NCBI GenBank assembly: GCA_020637195.1
Contig: JACJWK010000013.1
Span: 34,400-98,399 of the forward strand
Reading direction: 5' to 3'
Origin: Microthrixaceae bacterium
GTDB taxonomy: Bacteria > Actinomycetota > Acidimicrobiia > Acidimicrobiales > DATDAH01
DNA length: 64,000 nt
The notes beneath the pieces are model-generated. The model did not search any database. It saw nothing but the letters and a program-made list of their open reading frames with translations, and was not told where the DNA came from. The position numbers were made by a program, and so were the translations under genes. This document shows, piece by piece, positions 23,950 to 32,850 of this stretch; the first letter of the stretch is position 1, and each line of letters starts with the position of its first letter.

Positions 23950-24761
23950 CCGAGCCCCCACCCGTGCGGCTGCGCGACGGCGGACCACCTCCCGATGACG
24001 CACCTCCGGATGCGCAGGCGGTGGCGGACGCCGTGGTGGCGCTGTACCCCTTCGCGCTCTCGCTCACCCGCGACCCCGACCGCGCCGCCGACCTCGTCCA
24101 GGACACCTGGCTCCGGGCGTCCCGCTCGATCGGCCAGTGGCGGGGCGAGGCGCCCCTCGCGTCGTGGCTGCGCCGGATCATGCACCACCTGGCCATCGAC
24201 GCCGCCCGGCGGTCCGGGCGCGAGGTGCTGGCCGAGGAGGTCGAGCAGCGCTGGCGGGACGACGAGTACACGATCGACGCCGCCGTCGTGGCCGAGCGGG
24301 CCCAGACCCGCGAAGAGCTCGAGGACGCCTTGGCCCGCCTGCCGTTCATCTACCGGTCGGTGGTCATGCTCCACGACATCGAGGGCTGGACCGTGGCCGA
24401 GATCGCCGCGCTGCTCGAACTGGGGCTCCCCGCGGCCAAGCAGCGGCTGCGGCGGGGGCGGATGATGCTCGTCACCGCGCTCGCCGACGGCCAGGAGCGA
24501 CGAGAGAACCTGAGAGGGGTGCCCATGCGCTGCTGGGAAGCCCGCCGCCACGTGTCCGAGTACCTCGACGGCGACCTGGCCGCCGACACCGCGGCGACCC
24601 TCGAACGCCACCTCGAGTCGTGTCCCACGTGCCCGCCGCTGTACGCCGGACTCGTCGGCGTGCGCACCGAGCTCGGCGCCATCCGTGACCCCGACACCGT
24701 CGTTCCCCCCGACCTGGCCGAGCGTCTCACCCACCACGACGAGACGACCGCCGGCCCCTGA
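23946..24761 (+). CDS. ECF sigma factor fused to a zinc anti-sigma (ZAS) domain
   Basis: 271 aa from GTG 23946. Sigma region 2 is ALYPFALSLTRDPDRAADLV with QDTWLRASRSIGQW, and region 4 is VAEIAALLELGLPAAKQRLR, ending about residue 190. The same frame continues into a ZAS domain (MRCWEARRHVSEYLDGDLAA, then HLESCPTC giving H-x3-C-x2-C). An ATG at 24525 with GAGAGGGG upstream could start the ZAS part as a separate product as well. ZAS anti-sigmas release their sigma on thiol oxidation or metal change, which fits the upstream thioredoxin and MerE-like genes. Confidence 0.85.
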   Translation: MTEPPPVRLRDGGPPPDDAPPDAQAVADAVVALYPFALSLTRDPDRAADLVQDTWLRASRSIGQWRGEAPLASWLRRIMHHLAIDAARRSGREVLAEEVEQRWRDDEYTIDAAVVAERAQTREELEDALARLPFIYRSVVMLHDIEGWTVAEIAALLELGLPAAKQRLRRGRMMLVTALADGQERRENLRGVPMRCWEARRHVSEYLDGDLAADTAATLERHLESCPTCPPLYAGLVGVRTELGAIRDPDTVVPPDLAERLTHHDETTAGP

Positions 24762-25470
24762 CCGGCTCCCCCGCCGGCGCCTGACCGGCCCGCGCGACCC
24801 CTGACGGCCCGCCACCCGGCCTCGACCAGGCCACCTGCGCGGCCGCCCCCGACCGGCCCCGCACCGTCGGCGCTCTTGAGGCCCCCCCACCGCTCGCCGA
24901 CGCCCGACGAACCCGCCTGCGACCCCACGGCCCACCGCCGACACCGGACCCGCCCACCCCTCGGCCGAAACCCGACCAGCCCACGCAGCGCCAGCCCCTC
25001 GACGGGCCCCGCCCGTCGGCGCTGGGCCCGCCAGCCTGCGATCGCTCACGCCCTCGCCGACACCGGACCAGACCACCCGCGACTCACGGCCCACGCACCG
25101 GCCCCTGACCCGCCCACCCCTCAGCCGGCCTCTGACCAGCCTCCCCTGCACCGCCGGCCACTTACGGCCTCCCACCCGCCGGCTCTGGACCGCCCCACTC
25201 GCCCAGCCGACGCCTTTGAGCAGCCCCCGCACCCCGGCCCGACCTGGCCGCCCCTCCACCCGCCCGAAGGCGCCGGACGAACCTGCCCGCGACCCTGACG
25301 GCCCACCCGCCCGGCCAGACGACCGGGTGCGGTCCCGATGATGTCGAAGTCGTCGTCGGCGTCGGCCGCGGCCCGGAGGGCGGCCCACGCGCCCCCGGTC
25401 CCCTACGGCCTCCCGCCCGCCGGCGCCCGACCGGCCCGCCCGCCCGGCCGACCCGACGGCGACCGCCGGG
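24762..25470. repeat. C-rich low-complexity region with degenerate repeats, no gene seen
   Basis: About 700 bp, strongly C-rich and G-poor on the plus strand, built from imperfect copies of CTGACCGGCCCGC- and ACGGCCTCCC-like units. For example ACGGCCTCCC-R-CCCGCCGGC occurs near 25165 and near 25403. Long frames exist only because stops are rare at this composition; their products are Pro/Arg low complexity. It separates the sigma operon from the DinB gene. Confidence 0.55.
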
Positions 25471-25953
25471 CTACCGGTCCGTCGGGCCGGGTGGTCTCGC
25501 CACGGCGTCGGCGGTGACCTCCAGGTGGCCGAGGTGCTGGTACAGCTCCTCGAGCACGTGCAGGACGAGCGCGCCGTCGCTGCGATCGCCGCCGGGGAGG
25601 AACTCGCGGAACGGATGGTCCCCGACGGTGGGGCCGGCGACGAACTCGGCGGCCAAGGCGCAGGTCTGCTCGGTGGCGCGGTCGATGCGGTCCCGCAGCT
25701 CGTCCACGGTGCCCTGGGCCAGGAACTCGGCGTCGCGGTCCCGATCGCTGTCCCGTCCCAGGCCGGGCATCGCGAACCACGACGGGGCCAGCTCGCAGCA
25801 GTGCACCACCAGGCCGGCGACGCTGTTGGTGCCCCAACCCGGCGGCCGCTGGTTCACGGTCTCGTCGTCGAGGCGGTCGAGCACCGCGGCCATGCCCCGG
25901 AAGGCGTGGCGCAGGTAGAGGTCGAGCGTGGCGGCGTCGAGCGACAGCTCCAT
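25471..25953 (-). CDS. DinB/mycothiol-dependent maleylpyruvate isomerase-type protein
   Basis: 160 aa four-helix DinB/MDMPI fold. It starts LDLYLRHAFRGMAAVLDRLD, has the middle NSVAGLVVHCCELAPSWFA with a metal-ligand His, and ends VLHVLEELYQHLGHLEVTAD with the second His pair. Such proteins are metal-dependent thiol transferases that use mycothiol in actinobacteria. The -10 TAGGGT (25960-25965 on the minus strand) is 6 nt from the ATG, so the mRNA is probably leaderless. The substrate is unknown. Confidence 0.82.
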   Translation of the reverse strand: MELSLDAATLDLYLRHAFRGMAAVLDRLDDETVNQRPPGWGTNSVAGLVVHCCELAPSWFAMPGLGRDSDRDRDAEFLAQGTVDELRDRIDRATEQTCALAAEFVAGPTVGDHPFREFLPGGDRSDGALVLHVLEELYQHLGHLEVTADAVARPPGPTDR

Positions 25954-26027
25954 GGCCCGACCCTACGGGAGCGCGGGTCGGCGCCCCCCGCCGGATCGGC
26001 GCCGTTCCGGCTGTCGAACGGGAGCGG

Positions 26028-26855
26028 TCAGGCGTCGGTGGCGGCGGGGGCGGGTACGTCGCGCTCCCAGTCGGCCAGCCACTCGCGCTTGACCTGTCGC
26101 CACTGCTCGTCGGTGTGGTCCCGCCGCCAGTAGGGCGAGATCGACGCCCGCTCCCGGGCGATGCCGCGCTCGCCGAGCAGGTGGCGGCGCAGGGCCCGCA
26201 CCTCGTTGGCCTCGCCGTGGACGAACGCCTGCACGGGCCCGGGCGGCAGCGGGCACCCGGCCACGGCCCGCAGGAGCTGCCCGCGGTCGTCGGGGGCGGC
26301 GTCGGCGCGGTGCACCCACCGCACCTCGAGGTCACCCGGCGACTCGAGGGCCACGTGGTGCTCCTCGTCGTCCACCACCACCACGACGACGACGGGCTGG
26401 CCCGCCGCCACCCGCTCGAGCGAGGCGGCGATGGCCGGCAGCGCGCTCTCGTCGCCGGCCATCAGGTGACCGCCCGCCTCGGGGTCGGGCGCGTAGCCAC
26501 CGCTCGGGCCGAGGAACTGGAGCCGGTCGCCGGGCCGGGCGCGGGCGGCCCACCGGCCGGCCCGCCCGACGTCGCCGTGGGTCACGACGTCGAGCGTGAG
26601 GCGCCGCGCCCCGCCGTCCCAGGCCCGCACCGTGTAGCGGCGACCGACGGGACGCAGCTCGGGCGCCAGGGCCCGGGCCTCGTCGACGTCGAAGGGCACG
26701 GTGTACGGCGCGTCGTCGGGCGGGAACAGGGCGTTGACGTACTGGTCGGTCCACTCGGTGGGGACGAAGTCGTCGAGGCCGTCGCCGCCGAGCACCACCC
26801 GGACCATGCGGGGCGTCAGCCGCCGGACCTCGACCACCTCTCCGTACGTCGCCAC
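26028..26855 (-). CDS. Siderophore-interacting protein (FAD-dependent ferric-siderophore reductase)
   Basis: 275 aa with the SIP family plan. The N-terminal FAD-binding barrel carries GRRYTVRAWD and GDVGRAGRWAARARPGDRL. The C-terminal NAD(P)H-binding part has LMAGDESALPAIAASLE and ends ISPYWRRDHTDEQWR with the family tail. It reduces iron in imported siderophores. A GTG start is preceded by GGGAGG. It is in the same direction as the HxlR gene upstream. Confidence 0.92.
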   Translation of the reverse strand: MATYGEVVEVRRLTPRMVRVVLGGDGLDDFVPTEWTDQYVNALFPPDDAPYTVPFDVDEARALAPELRPVGRRYTVRAWDGGARRLTLDVVTHGDVGRAGRWAARARPGDRLQFLGPSGGYAPDPEAGGHLMAGDESALPAIAASLERVAAGQPVVVVVVVDDEEHHVALESPGDLEVRWVHRADAAPDDRGQLLRAVAGCPLPPGPVQAFVHGEANEVRALRRHLLGERGIARERASISPYWRRDHTDEQWRQVKREWLADWERDVPAPAATDA

Positions 26856-26997
26856 CTCGGCCTCCCACCGCTCGCTCGGGCGGCCATCTTCGCACCCGGC
26901 GGTCGCCGCTCCCCCACCGGCGCCCGGGTCGACCGCCGCCGGGCCGCGGCGGCAGCCACGGCGACGGGGTGGCGGCCGCCGACCCCGCCGCCCGCCC

Positions 26998-27705
26998 TCA
27001 GGCCGGGCGGGGCCAGCCGAACAGGCGGGCGAACTGGTCCAGGGCCCGCTCGCTGCCCGACGTGGCGAGGCGGTCGGCCGCCCGGGCCGCCGCCGGCGTC
27101 AGCCGCCCCCGCGACAGGTCGACGAGGGCGCCGAGGGTGGTGCGGACGTGGAGGTCCGCCGGCGGGGCGTCGGCGGGGTGGGGGTCGGACAGCCGGAGCC
27201 GACCGAGCGGGTCGTCCGCCGCCTCGCGGGCGCCGACGGCGAGGCCGACGGCCCCGTCGGGCAGCTCGACCACCGCCGACCAGGTGGCCGCCCCCAGTCG
27301 CTCGGGGGCCGTGAGCGCCAGCAGCGCGCCCCGCAGGAGGTGACGCGGGGGCGGGTCGCCGTCGGGGTCGTCCCATTCCGCCACCCCGAAGCGGGCCAGG
27401 GCGTGCACCACCGGCGCCAGCTCCCGACCCCGCGGCGTGAGGGCGTAGACGGTGCGGGCCGCCGGCGGGGGCAGCTCCACCTGCTCGACCAGCCCGTGGG
27501 CGACGAGGCGGCGCAGGCGGTCGCTCAACAGGTTGGGGGCGAGGCCCGGCAGGCTGGTGCGCAGGTCGGTGAAGCGGACGGGGCCGAACATCAGATCGCG
27601 CACGACGAGCAGCGTCCACCGCTCGCCGACGAGGTCGAGGGCGTGCGCGACGGGGCACGCCTGCCCGTAGGTGCGGCGGGTCGCGGCGGTGGTCGGTGGC
27701 GTCAT
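26998..27705 (-). CDS. HxlR family regulator with C-terminal SCP2-like extension
   Basis: 235 aa. Residues 1-110 are an HxlR winged helix (CPVAHALDLVGERWTLLVVR, DLRTSLPGLAPNLLSDRLR) with the characteristic N-terminal Cys used as a redox or electrophile sensor. The extra 120 residues (SAVVELPDGAVGLAVGAREA and following) resemble the SCP2-like ligand domain found fused to HxlR in actinobacteria. It is divergent from the VOC gene and probably controls it through the intergenic repeats. Confidence 0.88.
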   Translation of the reverse strand: MTPPTTAATRRTYGQACPVAHALDLVGERWTLLVVRDLMFGPVRFTDLRTSLPGLAPNLLSDRLRRLVAHGLVEQVELPPPAARTVYALTPRGRELAPVVHALARFGVAEWDDPDGDPPPRHLLRGALLALTAPERLGAATWSAVVELPDGAVGLAVGAREAADDPLGRLRLSDPHPADAPPADLHVRTTLGALVDLSRGRLTPAAARAADRLATSGSERALDQFARLFGWPRPA

Positions 27706-27826
27706 GCTCGCGAGTTCACCTGCTGGTCGTGGTGTCGTTGCAGATCAGCTATTGGCTGGTTGCAGAACACATACTAGGTTCCCGGGTGGGCCCCGACGGG
27801 CGGGCCGCGAGCCAAGGAGCCGACCG
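27706..27826. promoter_or_regulatory. Divergent promoter with two GTTGCAGA repeats
   Basis: GTTGCAGA at 27737-27744 and 27759-27766, 22 bp (two turns) apart. Rightward -35 TTGGCT (27752-27757), 17-bp spacer and -10 TAGGTT (27775-27780). The second repeat lies in the spacer, as expected for HxlR control. AAGGAG (27814-27819) is the ribosome-binding site of the VOC gene. Confidence 0.6.
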
Positions 27827-28615
27827 ATGACCACCATGACCTCGTACCCCCACGGCGTGCCGAGCTGGATCGACCTGGCCACCCCCGACCCGGCGGCCTC
27901 GAAGGAGTTCTACGGCGAGCTCTTCGGCTGGGACTACGAGGAGGAGCCCACCGACCAGGAAGGCGTGCACTACGTCATGGCCCGCAAGGGCGGGCACAGC
28001 GCCGCCGGCATGATGCAGCTCTCCGACGAGATGGCCGCCTCGGGCATGCCCCCGGTGTGGAGCAGCTACGTCACCGTCGACGACGTCGAGGCCACCGCCG
28101 CGAAGGTGGCCCCGGCCGGCGGCACCGTCCTCCAGCCGCCGATGGACGTGATGGACGCCGGGCGCATGGCGGTCGTGACCGACCCCGCCGGCGCCGTGAT
28201 CTGCCTGTGGCAGGCCAAGGAGCACATCGGGTCCGAGGTGGTCAACGAGCACGGCGCCCTCACCTGGAACGAGCTCATCACCCCCGATCCCGCCGCGGTG
28301 GCCCCGTTCTACGCCGAGCTGTTCGGCTGGACCGCCCAGACCGCGCCCATGCCCACCGGCGACTACACGGTGTTCCACGTCGAGGGCGGCAACGAGAACG
28401 GCATCGCCGGCGCCATGGCCCCGCCCATGCCCGGCATGCCCGCGTTCTGGGGGGTGTACTTCAACGTCGACGACGTCGCCGCCACCACGGCCCGGGCCAA
28501 GGAGCTCGGGGCCCAGGCGCTGATGGAGCCCACCCCGATGCCCGGCGTGGGCACGCTGGCCACCCTGACCGATCCCCACGGCGCCGTGTTCGCGCTGATG
28601 AGCCCCGAGTCCTGA
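27827..28615 (+). CDS. Two-domain VOC (glyoxalase-fold) protein, Cfp30B-like
   Basis: 262 aa made of two VOC halves, each starting with a W-x-[ED]-L-x-T-P-D motif (VPSWIDLATPDPAASKEFYG; ALTWNELITPDPAAVAPFYA) and each with an FGW strand. This is the plan of the mycobacterial antigen Cfp30B/TB27.3 family. Members are abundant cytosolic proteins, some linked to methylglyoxal or antibiotic handling. ATG chosen by AAGGAG 7 nt upstream. It is divergent from the HxlR regulator and followed by another VOC gene 5 bp later. Confidence 0.88.
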   Translation: MTTMTSYPHGVPSWIDLATPDPAASKEFYGELFGWDYEEEPTDQEGVHYVMARKGGHSAAGMMQLSDEMAASGMPPVWSSYVTVDDVEATAAKVAPAGGTVLQPPMDVMDAGRMAVVTDPAGAVICLWQAKEHIGSEVVNEHGALTWNELITPDPAAVAPFYAELFGWTAQTAPMPTGDYTVFHVEGGNENGIAGAMAPPMPGMPAFWGVYFNVDDVAATTARAKELGAQALMEPTPMPGVGTLATLTDPHGAVFALMSPES

Positions 28616-28620
28616 GCCCG

Positions 28621-29103
28621 GTGCCCGAGCAGGCCCCCGACGGCGAGCACGAGCCCGAGACCGAGAGCGAGAGCGACGGCCTCGCCGGCCTGCCCACGGT
28701 CCCGGCGGCGGACGGCTCCCTGCCCGGCACCCTCGAGCTGGGCGCGTTCTCCCTGTCGCTGGCGGTCGCCGACCTCGACGCCTCGCGGCGCTTCTACGAG
28801 GCGCTCGGGTTCGCGGTCACCGGCGGCGACGCCGACCAGGGCTGGCTCATCTTGAAGAACGGCGAGTCCACCCTGGGCCTGTTCCACGGCATGTTCGAGC
28901 GCAACGTCGTCACGTTCAACCCCGGCCTCACCCCGCGCCTGGAGCGGCTCGAGTCGTTCACCGACATCCGCGAGATCGAGCGGCGCCTACGCGACGCCGG
29001 CCTCGAGCTCGAGACCGCGCCGGAGCCGGGCACGGAGGGGGCGGCCTCGATCACCCTCGTCGATCCCGACGGCAACCCGGTGCTGATCGACCAGTTCTTC
29101 TGA
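28621..29103 (+). CDS. Single-domain VOC family protein
   Basis: 160 aa. An acidic, Glu/Ser-rich N-terminal tail of about 40 residues precedes one VOC domain (FSLSLAVADLDASRRFYEAL, SITLVDPDGNPVLIDQFF). The GTG start lies 5 bp after the previous stop, so it is in operon with the Cfp30B-like gene. The tail is unusual for the family and looks disordered. Substrate unknown. Confidence 0.82.
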   Translation: MPEQAPDGEHEPETESESDGLAGLPTVPAADGSLPGTLELGAFSLSLAVADLDASRRFYEALGFAVTGGDADQGWLILKNGESTLGLFHGMFERNVVTFNPGLTPRLERLESFTDIREIERRLRDAGLELETAPEPGTEGAASITLVDPDGNPVLIDQFF

Positions 29104-29177
29104 GCGCGCGACCCCGCCTCCGGGCTACCGGCGCGACGACGGGGTAGAAAGGAGCCGCCGCCCCCGGACGGGAAGGT

Positions 29178-31352
29178 GTGCAGCGGCGCGTGCTCCCCCC
29201 TCTCGACGAACACCACCTGCTGGTCTTCTGGGCGCAGCTGTTCGTGCTGCTGGCCGTGGCCCGCGTCTTCGGGTACGCCATGCGGCGCGTCGGCCTGCCC
29301 ACCATCGTCGGCCAGCTCCTCGCCGGGGTGGTGCTCGGGCCGAGCGTGTTCGGCCGGCTGTGGCCCGGCGGCTTCGAGTGGTTCCTCCCCGGCGACGACC
29401 TCCAGGGCGGCATGCTCCTGGCCGTCGGCTGGGTGGGGATCGCCCTCGTGTTGGTGATCACGGGCTTCGAGACCGACCTGCGCATCATCGGCCGGCTCGG
29501 CCGCCCCTCCGCGATCGTGTCGGTGGCGAGCATCGCGGTCCCCCTCGCCGCGGGCCTGGCCACCGGCCTCGCCCTCCCCGACTCGCTCTACGGCCCCGAC
29601 GCCACCACCCTCAGCTTCACCCTGTTCATCGGGGCCGCGCTGGCGGTGTCGTCGCTGGCGGTGGTGGCCAAGATCCTGGGCGAGCTGGGGTTCCTCCGCC
29701 GCGACTTCGGCCAGATCACCGTGGCCGCGGGCATGGCCAACGACGTGTTCGGCTGGCTGCTGCTCGGCGGGATCGCCGTGGTGGCCGCCGAGGGCGCGTT
29801 CCGCCCCGGCCTCCTGCTCGGGACCACCCTCGCGCTCGCGGCGTTCGTGGCGCTCGCGTTCACGGTCGGCCAGCGGGTGGTCGACCAGGTCCTGCGGGCC
29901 GCCCGCAGCCGGGGCGAGAACCTCGGCGCGGGGGTGGCCGTGGTGGCGCTGGTCGCGCTGGCCTTCTCCGTCGTCACCCAGTGGATCGGGGTCGAGGGCG
30001 TGCTGGGCGCGTTCCTGGCCGGCATCCTGCTCGGCCGCTCCCGCTTCCAGCAGGACCAGGTGGTGCACCACCTCGAGACGGTCACCTCGGCGTTCCTCGC
30101 GCCGATCTTCTTCGCCACCGCCGGGCTGCGGGTCGACCTCGGCGTGCTGGTCGAGGAGGGCGACGTCGCCTGGGCGGCCCTGCTCGTGGTCGTGGCGCTC
30201 GTGGCGAAGTTCGCGGGGGCCTACGGCGGCGCCCGCCTCGCCGGCCTCACCAACCGGGAGGGCCTGGCCCTCGGGGCCGGGCTCAACGCCCGCGGCGCCC
30301 TCGAGATCGTGATCGCCACCGTCGGCCTGTCCCTCGCCGTGCTCGACACCAGTGCCTACACGGCCGTCGTCCTCGTGCCCATCATCACGTCGGTGGCGGC
30401 GTCGGTGGGCCTGCGCCTCGCGGTCCGGGGCTGGTCCGGGACCGAGGCCGAGCAGCAGCGGCTGGCCCGCGAGCAGGCGCTCGCCAGCAACCTCGTCGTG
30501 CGCGACGAGCGGCTGCTCCTGCCCACCCGTGGCGGGCCCAACTCGATCGTCGTCGCCCAGCTCCTGCACTTCGCGTGGCCGGCCGAGTCGGGGGTGACGC
30601 TGGTGCGCATCGACCGCGAGGGACACGAGCCACCCGACCTGACCCCGGTGGTGAACGTGCTGCACGAGCGGGAGGTGGAGGTGACCGACGTCGCCTGGGA
30701 CGACGCCGGCCGTGAGCTCCGGGCCCAGTCACGGCTCGGCTTCGGTGTCATCGGCCTCGGCGTGAACGACCTGGCCGACGGTCAGGAGCTCCTGTCCCCG
30801 CTCGCCGCCGAGCTGGTCGGCAAGGTCGAGATCCCGCTCGTGCTGGCCCGCCGGGCCCGCAACCTGGACCGGGCCCTCCCCGGCGCCTTCGCCCGGGTGG
30901 TCGTGCCCGTCACCGGCGGTCCCTCCTCGCGCGCCGCGCAGGAGGTCGCCTTCGCCATCGCGGAGGACCTCGGCAGCGAGGTGGTGCTGGTCCACGTCGT
31001 CGAGCGGGCCCGGGCCCGCCGCTTCCCCGCCTGGCGCACCGACGAGGCCGACCGCTCGCGCGACGACGTCGCGCAGCGCCTCCTCGCCGACGCGGTCACG
31101 CGGGCCCGTTCCCACGGGGTCGAGCCCCGCGTCGAGGTGCGCCACGCCCCGTCGCCGGCGGCCGAGCTCGTCCGGGTCGCCCACCGCGCCGAGGCCGACC
31201 TGCTCCTGCTCGGCGGCTCGGTGCGGACCGCCGAGGGGTCCACGTTCCTCGGCCACGCCGTCGAGCAGGTGCTCGAGGAGTGCGACACCACGGTGGCGGT
31301 GGTGCTGGGCCCCGGGCCGAGGCACGAGCCCGGCGAGGACGGCGCCGACTGA
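29178..31352 (+). CDS. CPA2-type cation:proton antiporter with C-terminal universal-stress domain
   Basis: 724 aa. About 12 membrane helices of the Na+/H+ exchanger (KefB/CPA2) type occupy residues 1-425, with GLPTIVGQLLAGVVLGPSVF, VLVITGFETDLR and an ion-binding GMANDVFGWLL. A cytoplasmic region of about 290 aa ends in a USP fold (FARVVVPVTGGPSSRAAQEV, ADLLLLGGSVRTAEGSTF, as the G-x2-G-x-S/T nucleotide loop). Binding of ATP or cAMP-like ligands may gate the pump. GTG start with GGGAAGG upstream. Confidence 0.9.
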   Translation: MQRRVLPPLDEHHLLVFWAQLFVLLAVARVFGYAMRRVGLPTIVGQLLAGVVLGPSVFGRLWPGGFEWFLPGDDLQGGMLLAVGWVGIALVLVITGFETDLRIIGRLGRPSAIVSVASIAVPLAAGLATGLALPDSLYGPDATTLSFTLFIGAALAVSSLAVVAKILGELGFLRRDFGQITVAAGMANDVFGWLLLGGIAVVAAEGAFRPGLLLGTTLALAAFVALAFTVGQRVVDQVLRAARSRGENLGAGVAVVALVALAFSVVTQWIGVEGVLGAFLAGILLGRSRFQQDQVVHHLETVTSAFLAPIFFATAGLRVDLGVLVEEGDVAWAALLVVVALVAKFAGAYGGARLAGLTNREGLALGAGLNARGALEIVIATVGLSLAVLDTSAYTAVVLVPIITSVAASVGLRLAVRGWSGTEAEQQRLAREQALASNLVVRDERLLLPTRGGPNSIVVAQLLHFAWPAESGVTLVRIDREGHEPPDLTPVVNVLHEREVEVTDVAWDDAGRELRAQSRLGFGVIGLGVNDLADGQELLSPLAAELVGKVEIPLVLARRARNLDRALPGAFARVVVPVTGGPSSRAAQEVAFAIAEDLGSEVVLVHVVERARARRFPAWRTDEADRSRDDVAQRLLADAVTRARSHGVEPRVEVRHAPSPAAELVRVAHRAEADLLLLGGSVRTAEGSTFLGHAVEQVLEECDTTVAVVLGPGPRHEPGEDGAD

Positions 31353-31405
31353 GCTCCGGGGACCCGGCGGCACGGCCCCCGCGCCCGAGCGGCCACCATG
31401 GAGGT

Positions 31406-32212
31406 GTGCCCGGCACCGATCTCGTCGACCGCGTCGCCGACCTCCTCCGCGAGGCCAGCGCCACCGCGATCGAGCCACGCTTCCGTTCGCTCGGGGCGGG
31501 CGAGGTGGCCGAGAAGTCGGCCGGCGAGCTGGTCACGGTGGCCGACCGCGAGGCCGAGGCGCTGCTGACCACCGGGCTGGAGTCGCTCACCCCCGGGGTG
31601 CCGGTGGTGGGCGAGGAGGCGGTGGCGGCCGAGCCCTCCCGCCTCGACGCGCTGGCGGCCGACCGGGTGTGGCTCGTCGACCCCCTCGACGGGACGGCCA
31701 ACTTCGTGGGGGGATCGCCGGACTGGGCCGTGATGGTGGCCCTGGTCGTGGGGGGCGAGACCGCGGCCTCGTGGATCTGGCAGCCGCTCGCCGAGCGGAT
31801 GTTCGTCGCCGAGCGCGGTGGCGGCGCGCGGTGCAACGGCGACCCCCTGCGCACCCGCCCACGGGCCGCGAGCGCCGGCGACCTGCGGGGCGCGGTCCTC
31901 ACCCGCTACCTCGACGAGCCCACCCGGGGCCGGGTCCAGCGCAACCTGTCGCGCTTCGGCACGATCACGGCCGGTCGGCACTGCGCCGGCGTCGAGTACC
32001 CCGCGCTCGTCGAGGGTGACACCGACTTCGTCCTGTTCTGGCGCACGCTGCCGTGGGACCACGCGCCCGGCACGCTGCTGGTGGCGGAGGCGGGCGGGGT
32101 GGCCGCCCGCCCCGACGGGAGCCCGTACCGCCCCGGGCCCGGCGGCGTCGGCCTGGTGGTGGCGGCCGACCCGCCCACCTGGGAGCTGGCGGTCGGCCTG
32201 TTCGACGACTAG
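31406..32212 (+). CDS. Inositol monophosphatase family phosphatase
   Basis: 268 aa. Metal- and substrate-binding motifs of the family are present: EEAV after PVVG, VDPLDGTANF, and WDHAPGTLLVAEAGG. Family members dephosphorylate inositol, histidinol or nucleotide phosphates; in actinobacteria inositol-1-phosphate hydrolysis feeds mycothiol and phosphatidylinositol synthesis. The GTG at 31406 is the start most consistent with family length, but GGAGG is only 1 nt away, so the start could differ. It converges with the sulfotransferase gene. Confidence 0.88.
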   Translation: MPGTDLVDRVADLLREASATAIEPRFRSLGAGEVAEKSAGELVTVADREAEALLTTGLESLTPGVPVVGEEAVAAEPSRLDALAADRVWLVDPLDGTANFVGGSPDWAVMVALVVGGETAASWIWQPLAERMFVAERGGGARCNGDPLRTRPRAASAGDLRGAVLTRYLDEPTRGRVQRNLSRFGTITAGRHCAGVEYPALVEGDTDFVLFWRTLPWDHAPGTLLVAEAGGVAARPDGSPYRPGPGGVGLVVAADPPTWELAVGLFDD

Positions 32213-32224
32213 GCCGCGCCGTGC

Positions 32225-32833
32225 TCAGTCTTTCGAGCGCGCCCGCTCCTGGAACTCGGCCGTGGCGTTCGACCGCGGGAAGGGCTCGTCGGGCACCGGC
32301 ACGCCGAGGAACGCGCACAGCGGCTCCCAGCCCGAGCCGACCTCGTACACGAGCAGGCGCTCCGCCGGGGTGCGGCGGATCACGTCGGCGTTGTGCGCCT
32401 CGAACACGGCCACGGCGTGGTCGCGGTCGAGGGGACGGCCGCCGAAGACGCGCTCGCGGATGGCGGTCATCATCGACTGCCCCTCACCCTGGTCGGTGGC
32501 GTCGATGCGGGGGCCGATGGTCGCCTCGAAGCTCGTCCACCACGACTCGGGCGAGCGCACGGTGAGCAGCACCTTGGCGTCGGGGTAGCGGTCGGCCAGG
32601 CGGGACCACACCGCGCAGGACGGGAAGTCGACCGCCGAGCGGAACCCGGCGACGAGACCGTCGAGGTCCACGTCGCGGCCCTCGATGGCCGCGGCCCACC
32701 CGTCGACGCTCTCGGGCCGGGACATGACCTCCACCATGTGGTGGCAGGGCCCGACTCCGAGCCGCTCGAGCGCGGCCTTCATCGACAGCGTGCCCGTCCG
32801 CCCGAACCCTGCGCCGATCACCTCGAGGCCCAT
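32225..32833 (-). CDS. Sulfotransferase-like protein (Sulfotransfer_4 type)
   Basis: 202 aa. The 5'-PAPS phosphosulfate loop is GAGFGRTGTLSMKAALERLG at the N-terminus, and the 3'-phosphate region includes KVLLTVRSPESWWTSF. It ends RLLVYEVGSGWEPLCAFLGV as in the family. Related proteins in actinobacteria and metazoa act on lipids or small alcohols; the acceptor here is unknown. A TAGGCT -10-like hexamer lies 9 nt before the ATG. Confidence 0.88.
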   Translation of the reverse strand: MGLEVIGAGFGRTGTLSMKAALERLGVGPCHHMVEVMSRPESVDGWAAAIEGRDVDLDGLVAGFRSAVDFPSCAVWSRLADRYPDAKVLLTVRSPESWWTSFEATIGPRIDATDQGEGQSMMTAIRERVFGGRPLDRDHAVAVFEAHNADVIRRTPAERLLVYEVGSGWEPLCAFLGVPVPDEPFPRSNATAEFQERARSKD

Positions 32834-32850
32834 GCGACCCCGAGCCTACG

